Shown piece after piece: positions 55,763 to 64,000 of a stretch of 64,000 bases of DNA (the first letter of the stretch is position 1; every line of letters begins with the position of its first letter). The stretch lies in NCBI GenBank assembly GCA_964036315.1, contig OZ038485.1, positions 101,971,841 to 102,035,840 of the forward strand, given 5' to 3'. The DNA is from Acanthosepion esculentum (Eukaryota > Mollusca > Cephalopoda > Sepiida > Sepiidae). The position numbers and the translations under genes are program-made. Under the pieces are notes generated by a model. That model was not told the DNA's origin, did no database searches, and was given only the letters and a program-made list of their open reading frames with translations.

Positions 55763-57180
55763 ATTATATATTTATTTTGCCTGCATTCATTATTCAACTA
55801 CTTACTTAATTTTTTTCTCGCTCCCACAAAACCACTTTTTATTCAAATTCCTCTACTCTGACTCTTACCTCAGACGACTTTCTTCACTGACACGATTATT
55901 ATTATTATTATTATTTTCACTCTTCTCCGTACGGTAATATTAAATAATATTGTTAATAACCTAAATCTCCCATTGCATCCTATCAACACTTGTAAACAAT
56001 ATTTCTTATTCTAGTCTGCACAATTTCTGTTTTATGTGATACTCGGCTTTGATCCGCGCGTTCATTTCAATGTCAGAATGGAAAGAAGCACGAGACTTCG
56101 CCCATTCATTTGCATATACCGCACCAAGGATCATCAATAGCATTATCGTTATATTCTTGTTATAATAATTATTATTATTATACCACGAGAAACGATTATT
56201 ACAATAACTACTACTTACTGCTAAGTAGTCCTACTACGATACTTGTTTTACTTGCTAAGATCAATTTCATAAACCGTTTTTTTTGTCTTTTTTTTTTTCA
56301 TTAGTTTTTACTTTCCCCTGCTTCAATTTTAACTCCAATTCTTTCACTTGTATTTTCTTTCTACTTTTCCCCCCTTTCGTACGTTCTTTCTTCTCTCGAC
56401 AACACTTTTCCCCACTTCAATTTCAATCCTCTTTCTCCTCTAGTCTCCCTCTCTTCCTTTTTCATGGCTCACTTTTCCTTCTCTTTCTTTTCTTTTCTTT
56501 TTATTTTTTTAATAATTAACCTCTTTTTCTTCCTCTCACACTTCGAATATTTCTTTTCTTTATGTATTCTACTTTCTGCCTTTCTTTTCTTCTTTTAACA
56601 ATTATCTATCTTTTCTTATCTTCTTTTTTGTTTTGTTTTTGCACACTTTTTCTTCACTTTTTCAATGTTCACCGCCTTCGAAAAGCTACTGCCGAAATAA
56701 ATGAAAGGTAAAAACATAAAAATAAATAAAATACAAAATACCAAAAAGCGGAACTTAAGCGCTTAATACATTTTACTTTTTACTATTCTTTCAAATAACA
56801 CCCACGTACATCTGACACCCACACACACCAAGCACATGCCTGCCTGCCTACCTATATACATCATATGATCAGTTGGTGCCTCTATGTGAAATGCTTCTTG
56901 TCTGTTGCAATGCTAATTCTTCACCCATAGATATACATACACATATTCTTTTCTAAAGAATCTAGAGACAGTTATTATTTCGACTGAAAGACTTGATTTA
57001 AAGTTTTTTTGTTTTTGTTTTTTTTATAAAGCGGCTCTACATATTATTACATATCTTCGTAAATAGATGACTGCCAAAAAGAACAAAAAGTAACCTTTCT
57101 TTGTAGATTTAATAATTTATTATAGACTCTTTTTCACTTATGGCTTTGGGGCATTGAAAATATTATAATTGCACATGTTT
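55076..57180. other. Pyrimidine-rich non-coding stretch
   Basis: (TA)~25 at 55375-55425, CT-rich blocks at 55529-55557 and 55730-55760, and strongly C/T-biased plus-strand sequence over 55540-56650. A small CpG patch lies at 56040-56110. The 55430-55560 part recurs at 63175-63300 ('tgaatgggtgtattcatgtg', 'atctaaaaatag'). No coding gene was recognised; short frames here are low-complexity. Confidence 0.4.
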
Positions 57181-57187
57181 AGTATGC

Positions 57188-57260
57188 AGGACTGGTGCAA
57201 GGGCCTTGTGCCCCTCCACACTCTGATACAGGGCCCTCCACTCAACTGCATCTCAATTTT
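57188..57260. mobile_element. Possible hAT end
   Basis: 'caggactggtgcaagggcct' resembles hAT ends of the CAGGGCTGGTGCAAG type, and 'acagggccctcc' follows. No partner end or target duplication was found. Confidence 0.25.
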
Positions 57261-57872
57261 CATAAGGTAGTATTCATATAAAATGGAAATTTTATTGTAA
57301 CCTAATTATGTATAATAATGGATCATATTCAATATAGGTGAACAATTCAACTAGAAAAATTGAAAATAAATACAATGTACTTAAATACAAATTAGAAATA
57401 CATAATAATAGATTGTTCCATCTTAAATAAATCAACAATGTGTTGCGGCAATTTTTAATATCAACTCAAGAATTTCCTTGTGGAAAAAGTTGAATAATTT
57501 AACACATTCAACATTATGGATAAAAAAAATAGTGAATTTTACTTTTTTTGAGACTTGTCTGTGAATTTCGTTTGTTCTTGGTTTTGTCGAAATTAAAAAG
57601 ACCCCAGGATGATGTCGGATTAAATAAAAAAAATTTTCATCACTTAATAGTCAGTTGTGCTTAGTTTAATTTAAATGTAGGTAGAAAAAAAAGCAAATGT
57701 TGATAAGATAGTGAGAGTTACAAAGCATCAACCAGGGCACCCAAAAAGATTCGGGTGTAGTATGCACCAGCCATGTTAGTATGTGATCCACAATTAATCA
57801 CAATAGGACAATGCATATCAGATAAGTATATTGATCATGGTCAATTATCTTGTACACATGCACACACCTCTC

Positions 57873-57876
<4 letters not shown>
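57261..57876. other. Unassigned AT-rich spacer
   Basis: No feature recognised. Confidence 0.3.

Positions 57877-57920
<44 letters not shown>
57877..57920. repeat. (TA)~21 microsatellite
   Basis: TA tract directly before a family F repeat. Confidence 0.95.
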
Positions 57921-57924
<4 letters not shown>

Positions 57925-57927
<3 letters not shown>

Positions 57928-58045
57928 GTTACTACAAATATAATGTCTGTAACTTAACTGATTGGTGTTACCTTCAGCATCCTAACTTTAGAGTTTCATA
58001 GACAGACCCACCAGCAATCACTCTGTCCATTCATCAGGGTATAGC
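57925..58045 (-). ncRNA. Family F hammerhead-like repeat, best core
   Basis: The minus strand reads CTGATGA (58031-58037), then stem II ATGGACAGA paired with TCTGTCTAT (9 bp including one G-U), GAAAC, stem III ACT-CTAA-AGT, then T. Compared with 17557-17618 two stem II pairs have changed on both sides (C-G to T-A and A-T to G-C), which supports a selected RNA stem. Stem I is poor here. (TA)n lies on both sides (57877-57920 and 58078-58104). Confidence 0.5.
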
Positions 58046-58059
58046 AGCAATAAATATAT

Positions 58060-58090
<31 letters not shown>

Positions 58091-58258
58091 ATATATATAT
58101 ATATGATACAAAAAATGTTAACACTATGGGAGTACCCCTTTAAGAAAAGATACTTCTAAAAAGTGATAACATTTTTTTTAAAATCTCCTCCAGAAGTATA
58201 TTGATCATGGTCAATTATCTTGTATGCATGCACACACCTCTCTCCAATAAATATATAC

Positions 58259-58260
<2 letters not shown>

Positions 58261-58313
<53 letters not shown>
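58261..58313. repeat. (TA)~26 microsatellite
   Basis: TA tract at the left edge of the giant palindrome, bounded by 'acatacatac' on both sides. Confidence 0.95.
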
Positions 58314-58319
<6 letters not shown>

Positions 58320-58322
58320 CAT

Positions 58323-58531
58323 ATAATTATTTATTTATTATAATTTTATCATATAGACAAAACCATTTTACTCACAACAAAGATGCAACTTGGTTTCTGT
58401 GCAAACAGGATCGTTCATAACCATTTCTGACCCTCACCTGTAGATGTGCAGTTAAAATGCACTGAAACCAAGTTGCATCTTTGTTGTGAGTAAAATGGTT
58501 TTGTCTATATGATAAAATTATAATAAATAAA

Positions 58532-58537
<6 letters not shown>
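58323..58537 (+). repeat. Fold-back element, perfect 75-bp arms (unit 1)
   Basis: Arm 58323-58397 is the exact reverse complement of 58463-58537. The 65-nt spacer (58398-58462) is asymmetric and holds most of a hammerhead. It is one half of a larger palindrome with 58579-58793. Confidence 0.9.
58421..58498 (+). ncRNA. Full-length hammerhead-like structure
   Basis: Stem I: CCATTT and CTCAC pair with AAATGG and GTGAG across an internal loop. The core is CTGTAGA where CTGATGA is expected. Stem II is GTGCA-GTTAAAA-TGCAC, followed by GAAA. Stem III is ACCAAG-TTGCAT-CTTTGT with one mismatch, followed by T. All three helices form, which is strong structural evidence; the altered CUGUAGA box may abolish or reduce cleavage. 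The same structure is on the minus strand at 58619-58696. Confidence 0.6.
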
Positions 58538-58575
<38 letters not shown>

Positions 58576-58578
58576 CAT

Positions 58579-58793
58579 ATAATTATTTATTTATTATAAT
58601 TTTATCATATAGACAAAACCATTTTACTCACAACAAAGATGCAACTTGGTTTCAGTGCATTTTAACTGCACATCTACAGGTGAGGGTCAGAAATGGTTAT
58701 GAACGATCCTGTTTGCACAGAAACCAAGTTGCATCTTTGTTGTGAGTAAAATGGTTTTGTCTATATGATAAAATTATAAATAAATAATTATCG
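58579..58793 (-). repeat. Fold-back element, inverted second unit
   Basis: It is the same element as 58323-58537 in reverse complement: the spacer 58654-58719 is the exact reverse of 58398-58462. A 3-4 bp deletion near the right end is the only difference seen. With the (TA)n at 58537-58578 as centre, the two units form a ~470-bp palindrome. Confidence 0.9.
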
Positions 58794-58876
58794 CTCTACT
58801 ACCTGTATCGAGCTCTTTTTTGAATTAACGCTGCGAATGTTGGAATTTATATATTACTTTAATTCTCATCGCATCG

Positions 58877-58878
<2 letters not shown>

Positions 58879-58923
<45 letters not shown>
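58879..58923. repeat. (TA)~22 microsatellite
   Basis: Pure TA tract. Confidence 0.95.
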
Positions 58924-58925
<2 letters not shown>

Positions 58926-59083
58926 CATTTTTTAAAAAATCACCTCCAGAAGGTTCAAAGAATGTGTTGACAGGGATGATGAATATGTGGAAACTGTTAG
59001 AAATCATGTCAGTTCTCTTTTCTAATAAAAATACTGCCATAGAAGTTTTAATGTTTTCAATCACTAAGTGCATATGACTATTG

Positions 59084-59222
59084 AATGGACACTTTGATGT
59101 GGTGTAATTGTTAGCAAGCTTGTCTTGCTAGATTAATTGCGATCAAATCGTGAGCCCAGTCCTCACTGAGTGTCTTGTGCTTTCAGCCATGTGCCACATC
59201 TAAGATACATCAGGAAATCACT
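59084..59222 (+). mobile_element. SINE family F1 with 12-bp target duplication
   Basis: It is flanked by atatgactattg (59072-59083 and 59223-59234). Head 'gtggtgtaattgttagcaag' (A-box region), 'aatcgtgagcccagtcctca' in place of the B box (damaged), tail 'gccatgtgccacatctaaga'. With 30281-30397 it defines the F1 family. It is non-coding and was mobilised by an unknown LINE. Confidence 0.75.
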
Positions 59223-59234
59223 ATATGACTATTG

Positions 59235-59521
59235 GATTTTCTCATCATTTAAGTGCAAATTTTTTTACAAGTGAACATTTTCACACTTACTTAGATATGG
59301 ATTTGCTATATCTGAATACAATTGGTTCAAAAAGGACATTTCTAACTCAAATCATTAATGTTTTCTTTTTTTATACAAACACAATTAATGATTTATTTAC
59401 ATCAGGTAAATTTAAGAAAGGTATGAAAGTAGCTAATATAAAAAAATTAAAAAGTAAAAATCACTCGTATCTTTAATATTTGCTCTTGTATGTATGTATG
59501 TATGTGTCAGTTGTTTTCTCC

Positions 59522-59523
<2 letters not shown>
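59235..59523. other. AT-rich spacer, possible PLE tail
   Basis: A frame ending ...KKLKSKNHSYL-stop near 59476 resembles the basic C-terminal ends of PLE proteins, but not enough to call. Confidence 0.25.

Positions 59524-59562
<39 letters not shown>
59524..59562. repeat. (TA)~19 microsatellite
   Basis: Pure TA tract before the fold-back at 59614. Confidence 0.95.
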
Positions 59563-59570
<8 letters not shown>

Positions 59571-59589
59571 TAAACTGTTACACTGGAAC

Positions 59590-59710
59590 ATGCAAGTTAC
59601 CACAACAAAAATGCATATTTGTTTCAACGTCCAAAGATGTCTCATCAGGCAGTTAACAATGGTGGTAACCTCCTGATGAGACATCTTTGGACATCAAAAC
59701 AAATATATGT
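59590..59710 (-). ncRNA. Fold-back with hammerhead-like core
   Basis: Arms 59614-59649 and 59672-59707 mirror each other around a 22-nt spacer. The minus-strand core is CTGATGA (59642-59648), GACATC-TTTG-GACGTT, GAAAC, stem III ACAAA-TATGCAT-TTTTGT, then T. GTGGTAAC after the cleavage position can pair with GTTACCAC upstream, though a 13-nt insertion separates that helix from the core. The plus-strand arm has CATCAAAAC for GTCGAAAC. Stem II is nearly a GACGTC palindrome decayed at its CpGs. Confidence 0.45.
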
Positions 59711-59809
59711 AACAGTATATATTAAATATTTATTGGTCTACTCTTGTATTGAGCCCTTTTTTAAATTAATGTTATGAACGTTTGAATTTATATTCTTTTG
59801 CATTTGGAG

Positions 59810-59841
<32 letters not shown>

Positions 59842-60029
59842 TTCTGTTTATATGAGATATATATATACCTGTTAAATTAATCATGTCTGCATGTTTTTAT
59901 TGATTAATTATTTTGTTTTCTACAGCTTATCAAACTTTTGCAGGTTATTTAAAACCAGAAAATATTTTTAGATAGTAAGAATTTAAAAAAATTTTTTTAG
60001 ATCATAATGATTTAGGAATACAAGTCTTA
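59711..60029. other. Unassigned AT-rich spacer with (TA)n
   Basis: (TA)n at 59808-59835. No other feature. Confidence 0.35.
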
Positions 60030-60178
60030 TTTAATCCATAGCTGGACCGAAAAGAGGTGAATTCATACCTTTCCCAAGGGTATTTGTGCATTTGAATATA
60101 ATGAAACTAACTGGAATTAGAACTCTGCTCTCTGATTAACAATTCAGCGTCATTATCCATTACACCACCTGCCCATCT
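60030..60178 (-). mobile_element. SINE family F2
   Basis: Reversed F2 head and body ('gaaactaactggaattagaa', 'cattacaccacctgcccatc'). Its tRNA-like start abuts the 3' end of a 5S rRNA pseudogene with no spacer. Confidence 0.65.
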
Positions 60179-60279
60179 AAGCTTACAACACCTGATATTC
60201 CCAAGTGGATACCCATCTATGTACTAACCAGGCTTGATGTTGCTTACCCAATGTTTCAACATGATATGGCTGTAAGCCA
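60179..60279 (-). pseudogene. 5S rRNA pseudogene, internally deleted
   Basis: On the minus strand it begins 'ggcttacagccatatcatgt' (5S: GTCTACGGCCATACCA...). It keeps 'aagcctggttagtac' (the conserved GGGCCTGGTTAGTAC C-box region) and 'ttgggaatatcaggtg' (CTGGGAATACCGGGTG), and ends 'ttgtaagctt'. It is about 101 nt, against about 120 for an intact 5S; roughly 20 nt are missing from the middle, and many C/G positions have become T/A. It cannot fold normally. It may have been retroposed or be part of a 5S-derived SINE. Confidence 0.75.
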
Positions 60280-60529
60280 CAGCAAGTTTTTAATTTGCAA
60301 AAATCCACATCAAGAATTGGGTGTAATACTTTATTAAATTTATAAATAGAAAAAAATCTTAAAATGATAATTATTTTTTTTAATGCATTTTGGATAAATA
60401 TAAATACAATATACATTATTATAACTATTATTGTTTCTGACATTATTTAATATAAAATTGGGAAAGGTCAGGTGACAGTAAATCTCAAAATACCAGCATT
60501 TTTATTCTTCTAAGAAATGTTATGCAGTG
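60280..60529. other. Spacer duplicated at 54800-54944
   Basis: From about 60395 it resembles 54800 onward. No gene recognised. Confidence 0.35.
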
Positions 60530-60650
60530 TATGAAGGTTGAGCTGAAAAGTTCTTGGCCCAACAAAGAAGAGATCCAAAAATAATTTCTGATGTTTATTT
60601 ATTTGGTCATATTTTAGGAATGGATTCTCCAAGAAATTTTCAGTATGAAC
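60530..60650. mobile_element. MITE family M
   Basis: 'gaaggttgagctgaaaagtt', 'cttggcccaac' at the left and 'ccaagaaattttcagtatga' at the right form inverted ends. Confidence 0.55.
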
Positions 60651-60765
60651 ATAGATTAAAATAATTTCAACAATAATCTACTTTGTCCTTCATTTTATTT
60701 TTAATTGTTTCATTTTTGGTGGTTAAGTGTTCTATTAACAATGACTTTATAAATTGTAAAATTTA

Positions 60766-61207
<442 letters not shown>

Positions 61208-61589
61208 GGCCCACTTACAAGTGGGCTCTGACAGTGTTAAGCAGAACTATGTCTGAGCAGGCATCTGCACCACAGATTTGTGAGATGCCTTAGCACAGAC
61301 AGACATAACTGGATACAGCTAGCCACATATATAGCTTGCCTGACATTTCGGCTAACCGGATGATTATTCATTAGCGTTCTTCATTTTAAAAATTTTGGAA
61401 AAGCAATAACATTTTTACTCTTATATATAAATACTTGTTACAAAATAAAGTCCTTGCATTTTCGTTGATAAAGTCCTTCAGAAATCGAAACTAAGATAAA
61501 TTTTCCTTTTGTTTATATTCATACATAGATCTCTCTATCTACTAAATATCTCTACATACTATTTATCTATATATATATATATATCCCAC
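61208..61589. other. Unassigned spacer
   Basis: No feature recognised. Confidence 0.3.
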
Positions 61590-62358
61590 TCTATCTATAT
61601 CTATATATCTATCTATCTATCTATATCTATCTATATCTATCTATCTATATCTATCTATCTATATCTCTATATCTATCTATCTATCTATATCTATCTATAT
61701 CTATCTATATCTATCTATCTATCTATATCTATCTATATCTATCTATCTATCTATATCTATCTATCTATCTATATCTATCTATATCTATCTATATCTATCT
61801 ATCTATCTATCTATATATCTATATCTATCTATCTATGTCTATCTATGTCTATATCTATCTATATCTATCTATCTATCTATATATCTATATCTATCTATCT
61901 ATCTATCTCTATCTATCTATGTCTATCTATGTCTATATCTATCTATCTATCTATCTATCTATGTCTATCTATGTCTATATCTATCTCTATCTATCTATGT
62001 CTATCTATGTCTATATCTATCTCTATCTATCTATCTATGTCTATCTATGTCTATATCTATCTCTATCTATCTATCTCTATCTATCTATGTCTATATCTAT
62101 CTCTATCTATCTATGTCTATCTATGTCTATATCTATCTATGTCGATATCTATCTATATCTATCTATGTATCTATATCTATCTATATCTATCTCTCACTCT
62201 TACTCTCTCTTTCACTCTCTCTTTCACTCTCTCTTTCTGTATGTATGTCTCTTTGTCTATCTATCTCTCTATCTATGTATCTATCTCTCTGTCCGTCTAT
62301 CTCTATCTCTCTATCTATCTCTCTCTCTCTCTCTCTCTCTGTCCGTCTATCTATCTAT
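61590..62358. repeat. (CTAT)n / GATA array with higher-order units
   Basis: About 770 bp of CTAT-type tetranucleotides with TATATC and TCTC variants. From about 61915 to 62140 a 36-40 bp higher-order unit containing 'atgtctatctatgtctata' repeats about six times. The right end turns to (CT)n and CTTT. All six frames are nearly stop-free by composition; none is a gene. Confidence 0.95.
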
Positions 62359-62760
62359 AATGACACACACAATATATAGCAAGAGTCTGGAGTCACTCTG
62401 TGGATTTAATAATTAGTAAATTTCATACCTTTTTTGGTTTAATGAAGCTATGATCCTGAAACTATTTAACCAATTAGTGCATGGCATCCAAATCTTTTTT
62501 AGTGAGGATGTTTCTTAAAATTTAAAATGTGTCAACCCTAAGATTTCCATCAATGAGTAAGACTAGGAAAAAGAGTCAAAATTTCAAGGAAACTTTATGC
62601 AGCCATGGGCTAATTTTGTTATTACTGAATATATAAATATAAAGCCCATCTGACTCAAAGGGAGCAAGTAAATTAATTTTGAAAAAGGCACACAGCTTTC
62701 AATTTTAAGGTGATTCTTAAAAATCCAAATACATATATAATGTGTGTGTCTGATGGCTTG
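62359..62760. other. Unassigned spacer
   Basis: No feature recognised. Confidence 0.3.
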
Positions 62761-62764
62761 GAAA

Positions 62765-63030
62765 TTGTGTTTAAGCATGAAACAGACTGTTGCTGCTGGG
62801 TGTTGACCTCAATATCCACTTTTATATTTACATATACTCTATCCCTGATACTGAGCATTTTAACCTATAAATATAGCATACCTTAAAATTATGTTTTCAT
62901 CATATCCCCTGACGAGTTGATGGGGCAATGGCTGGAGGCCTTTCTACAAAACTCTAGTTTCTAGTATGCTGAAGGTAACATCAATCAGCTAAGTGATAAT
63001 TTTATATTCGTATTAATCATATATATATAA
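62765..63030 (+). repeat. Family E tail joined to a family F repeat
   Basis: 62765-62900 is family E ('agcatgaaacagactgttgc', 'tactctatccctgatactga'). 62905-63030 is family F: CTGACGA at 62909-62915, 'ctacaaaactcta' for the GAAA box, 'taacatcaatcagctaagtg', then TA. Families E and F thus occur side by side here as at 15-17.7 kb. Confidence 0.5.
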
Positions 63031-63454
63031 TTACTTAAACGTTAACATTATTTTTTTTTTAATAGATACCAATATGCTCCATTTATTTATTGAATACTGT
63101 TTAATAAGCGGAGCATCAGATTGATAAATAAAAATCTATCACTTTCTTGAAAAAAAACGTGTGTGTGTATGAGACCCCTTCCCGTTGTATGAAATACATC
63201 TAAAAATAGGTAATAGTGTTTAAATCTGGAAAATATAGTTTAAATCAAGATCCACCATATGAATGGGTGTATTCATGTGAATTTCTCACTCCCTCTTTCC
63301 CTCATGATTGTACTCCATGTGCCAAGAATCAACCAACCAGATTTGATTAAAGAATTAATTTTGATTATAATACAGCTCTATTTAACTTCAGTTCAATGTC
63401 AGGTCTACAGAAGTGTGGGTATATTCTTGGGTGAGTCAAGAATTCAAATAAATA
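63031..63454. other. Spacer with fragments of other repeats
   Basis: 63033-63140 resembles one arm of 47067-47270 and 16232-16440. 63175-63300 resembles 55430-55560. No gene recognised. Confidence 0.4.
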
Positions 63455-63780
63455 ATGACCAGTCTGGGATATGCAGGTAGCATAATGGCTATTAGGAACA
63501 GTAAGTGGAATTGGTAAGCAGAGTAAAAATTACTGCTTTCACACTAGTGCCCTGGGAAAGGCATAAATCCATCTCTTCTGTCATCTTCCAATTATGGGTT
63601 AAATAGTAGGGTAGACTTGGGAAGGACCAAATATAGGACTAAAAGTTTAGAATTGTGAAAAAAGCGATGGAAAACAATGCCACTGTTTTTTTTCCAAGAA
63701 GTCTTGGCAATTCAGAGATAATAAAGAAAAGGAATGTGTGGAGAACTATGATCATATATCTTCTGAAGAAAAAAATTCTC
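63455..63780 (+). mobile_element. SINE family F2
   Basis: Head 'gcaggtagcataatggctat', body 'tgccctgggaaaggcataaa', 'gttaaatagtagggtagact', distal block 'ccaagaagtcttggcaattc'. Colinear with 38425-38770. Confidence 0.65.
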
Positions 63781-63861
63781 TAGAAATATATAATATACAT
63801 ATAATATATAATATAGAAATATAAAATCAGCATCTGGGATAATCTACTCAACTATATGTTG

Positions 63862-64000
63862 ATGTGCCGGTGGTGTCATGGATAGTGGTTCGGAATGAGA
63901 AATTGGAGAACCAAGTTTGAATTCCAGTCGTGTTTGTTACATTAATTTGCATACCTTTGTATGAACCCATCTCTTTCTGAATGCCTCAGCTATGGGTTAA
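63862..64000 (+). mobile_element. SINE family F2, cut by window end
   Basis: Head 'gtgccggtggtgtcatggat', B-box-like 'agtttgaattccagtcgtgt', body 'cctcagctatgggttaa' to the last base. It continues beyond the window. Confidence 0.65.

Noticed and set aside
56110..56519. Phe/Ser/Leu-rich frames suggesting membrane proteins
   Set aside because: The plus strand is strongly pyrimidine-biased here, so any frame codes for F, S, L and P. No start context, motif or splice structure supports a gene.
60179..60279. A functional 5S rRNA gene
   Set aside because: About 20 nt are missing and many conserved G/C positions are changed. No tandem copies.
61509..62416. Very long reading frames (up to 283 codons) rich in Tyr, Ile, Ser and Leu
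   Set aside because: They lie wholly in the CTAT/GATA microsatellite, which lacks stops in several frames by composition. Not genes.

Overview
This is a eukaryotic, almost certainly animal, window: AT-rich, with no operons, no intact cellular gene, and dozens of simple-sequence arrays (chiefly (TA)n). The sequence is dominated by decayed and nested mobile elements. The mix of families (tRNA-derived SINEs, CR1/jockey-like LINE tails, Penelope-like elements with GIY-YIG domains, a Gypsy pol of the K02A2.6-like type, hAT and mariner derivatives) looks to me like a lophotrochozoan, most likely a mollusc and perhaps a cephalopod. That assignment rests on remembered family resemblance, not on a search.

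Layout. 1-6.1 kb: LINE tails, a dispersed repeat and an AT-rich stretch with possible 5' exons (1.2-3.2 kb). 6.2-9.9 kb: a fold-back SINE, a broken Gypsy pol and an RLE-type LINE tail. 10.1-15.3 kb: Tc1-like transposase and Helitron-helicase relics, SINEs, tandem LINE tails and a Penelope-like (PLE) GIY-YIG fragment. 15.3-18 kb: fold-back repeats and a short PLE between (TA)n arrays. 18-25.2 kb: LINEs, one split by a pogo-like MITE, a 1.8-kb PLE with inverted ends, a 120-bp tandem array derived from a transposase tail, and a fold-back SINE. 25.3-26.0 kb: a hAT-like element carrying a nested mariner MITE. 26.8-28.5 kb: the best candidate promoter/first-exon zone. 29-41 kb: SINEs, microsatellites and LINE tails. 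41-53.6 kb: the clearest nested insertions, several with target-site duplications. 53.6-64 kb: mostly non-coding, with striking palindromes at 58.3-58.8 kb, a 5S rRNA pseudogene, a ~133-bp pure (TA)n and a ~770-bp GATA-type array.

Two structures stand out. First, several long fold-back palindromes and short PLEs beside (TA)n arrays contain hammerhead-ribozyme-like cores (CUGANGA ... GAAA with paired stems), in some copies with compensatory stem changes and CpG decay. This fits non-autonomous PLE-related retroelements that carry self-cleaving ends. Second, six copies of a tRNA-headed SINE are all inverted dimers (an antisense unit joined to a sense unit) with a constant 3' end, and five have 9-13 bp target-site duplications. 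They therefore appear to retropose as a fold-back unit.

Nothing here can be called an intact, functional protein-coding gene. All coding similarity is to transposable-element proteins and is broken by stops and frameshifts. Family names come from motif recognition by eye, and all repeat boundaries are approximate unless a target-site duplication is given.
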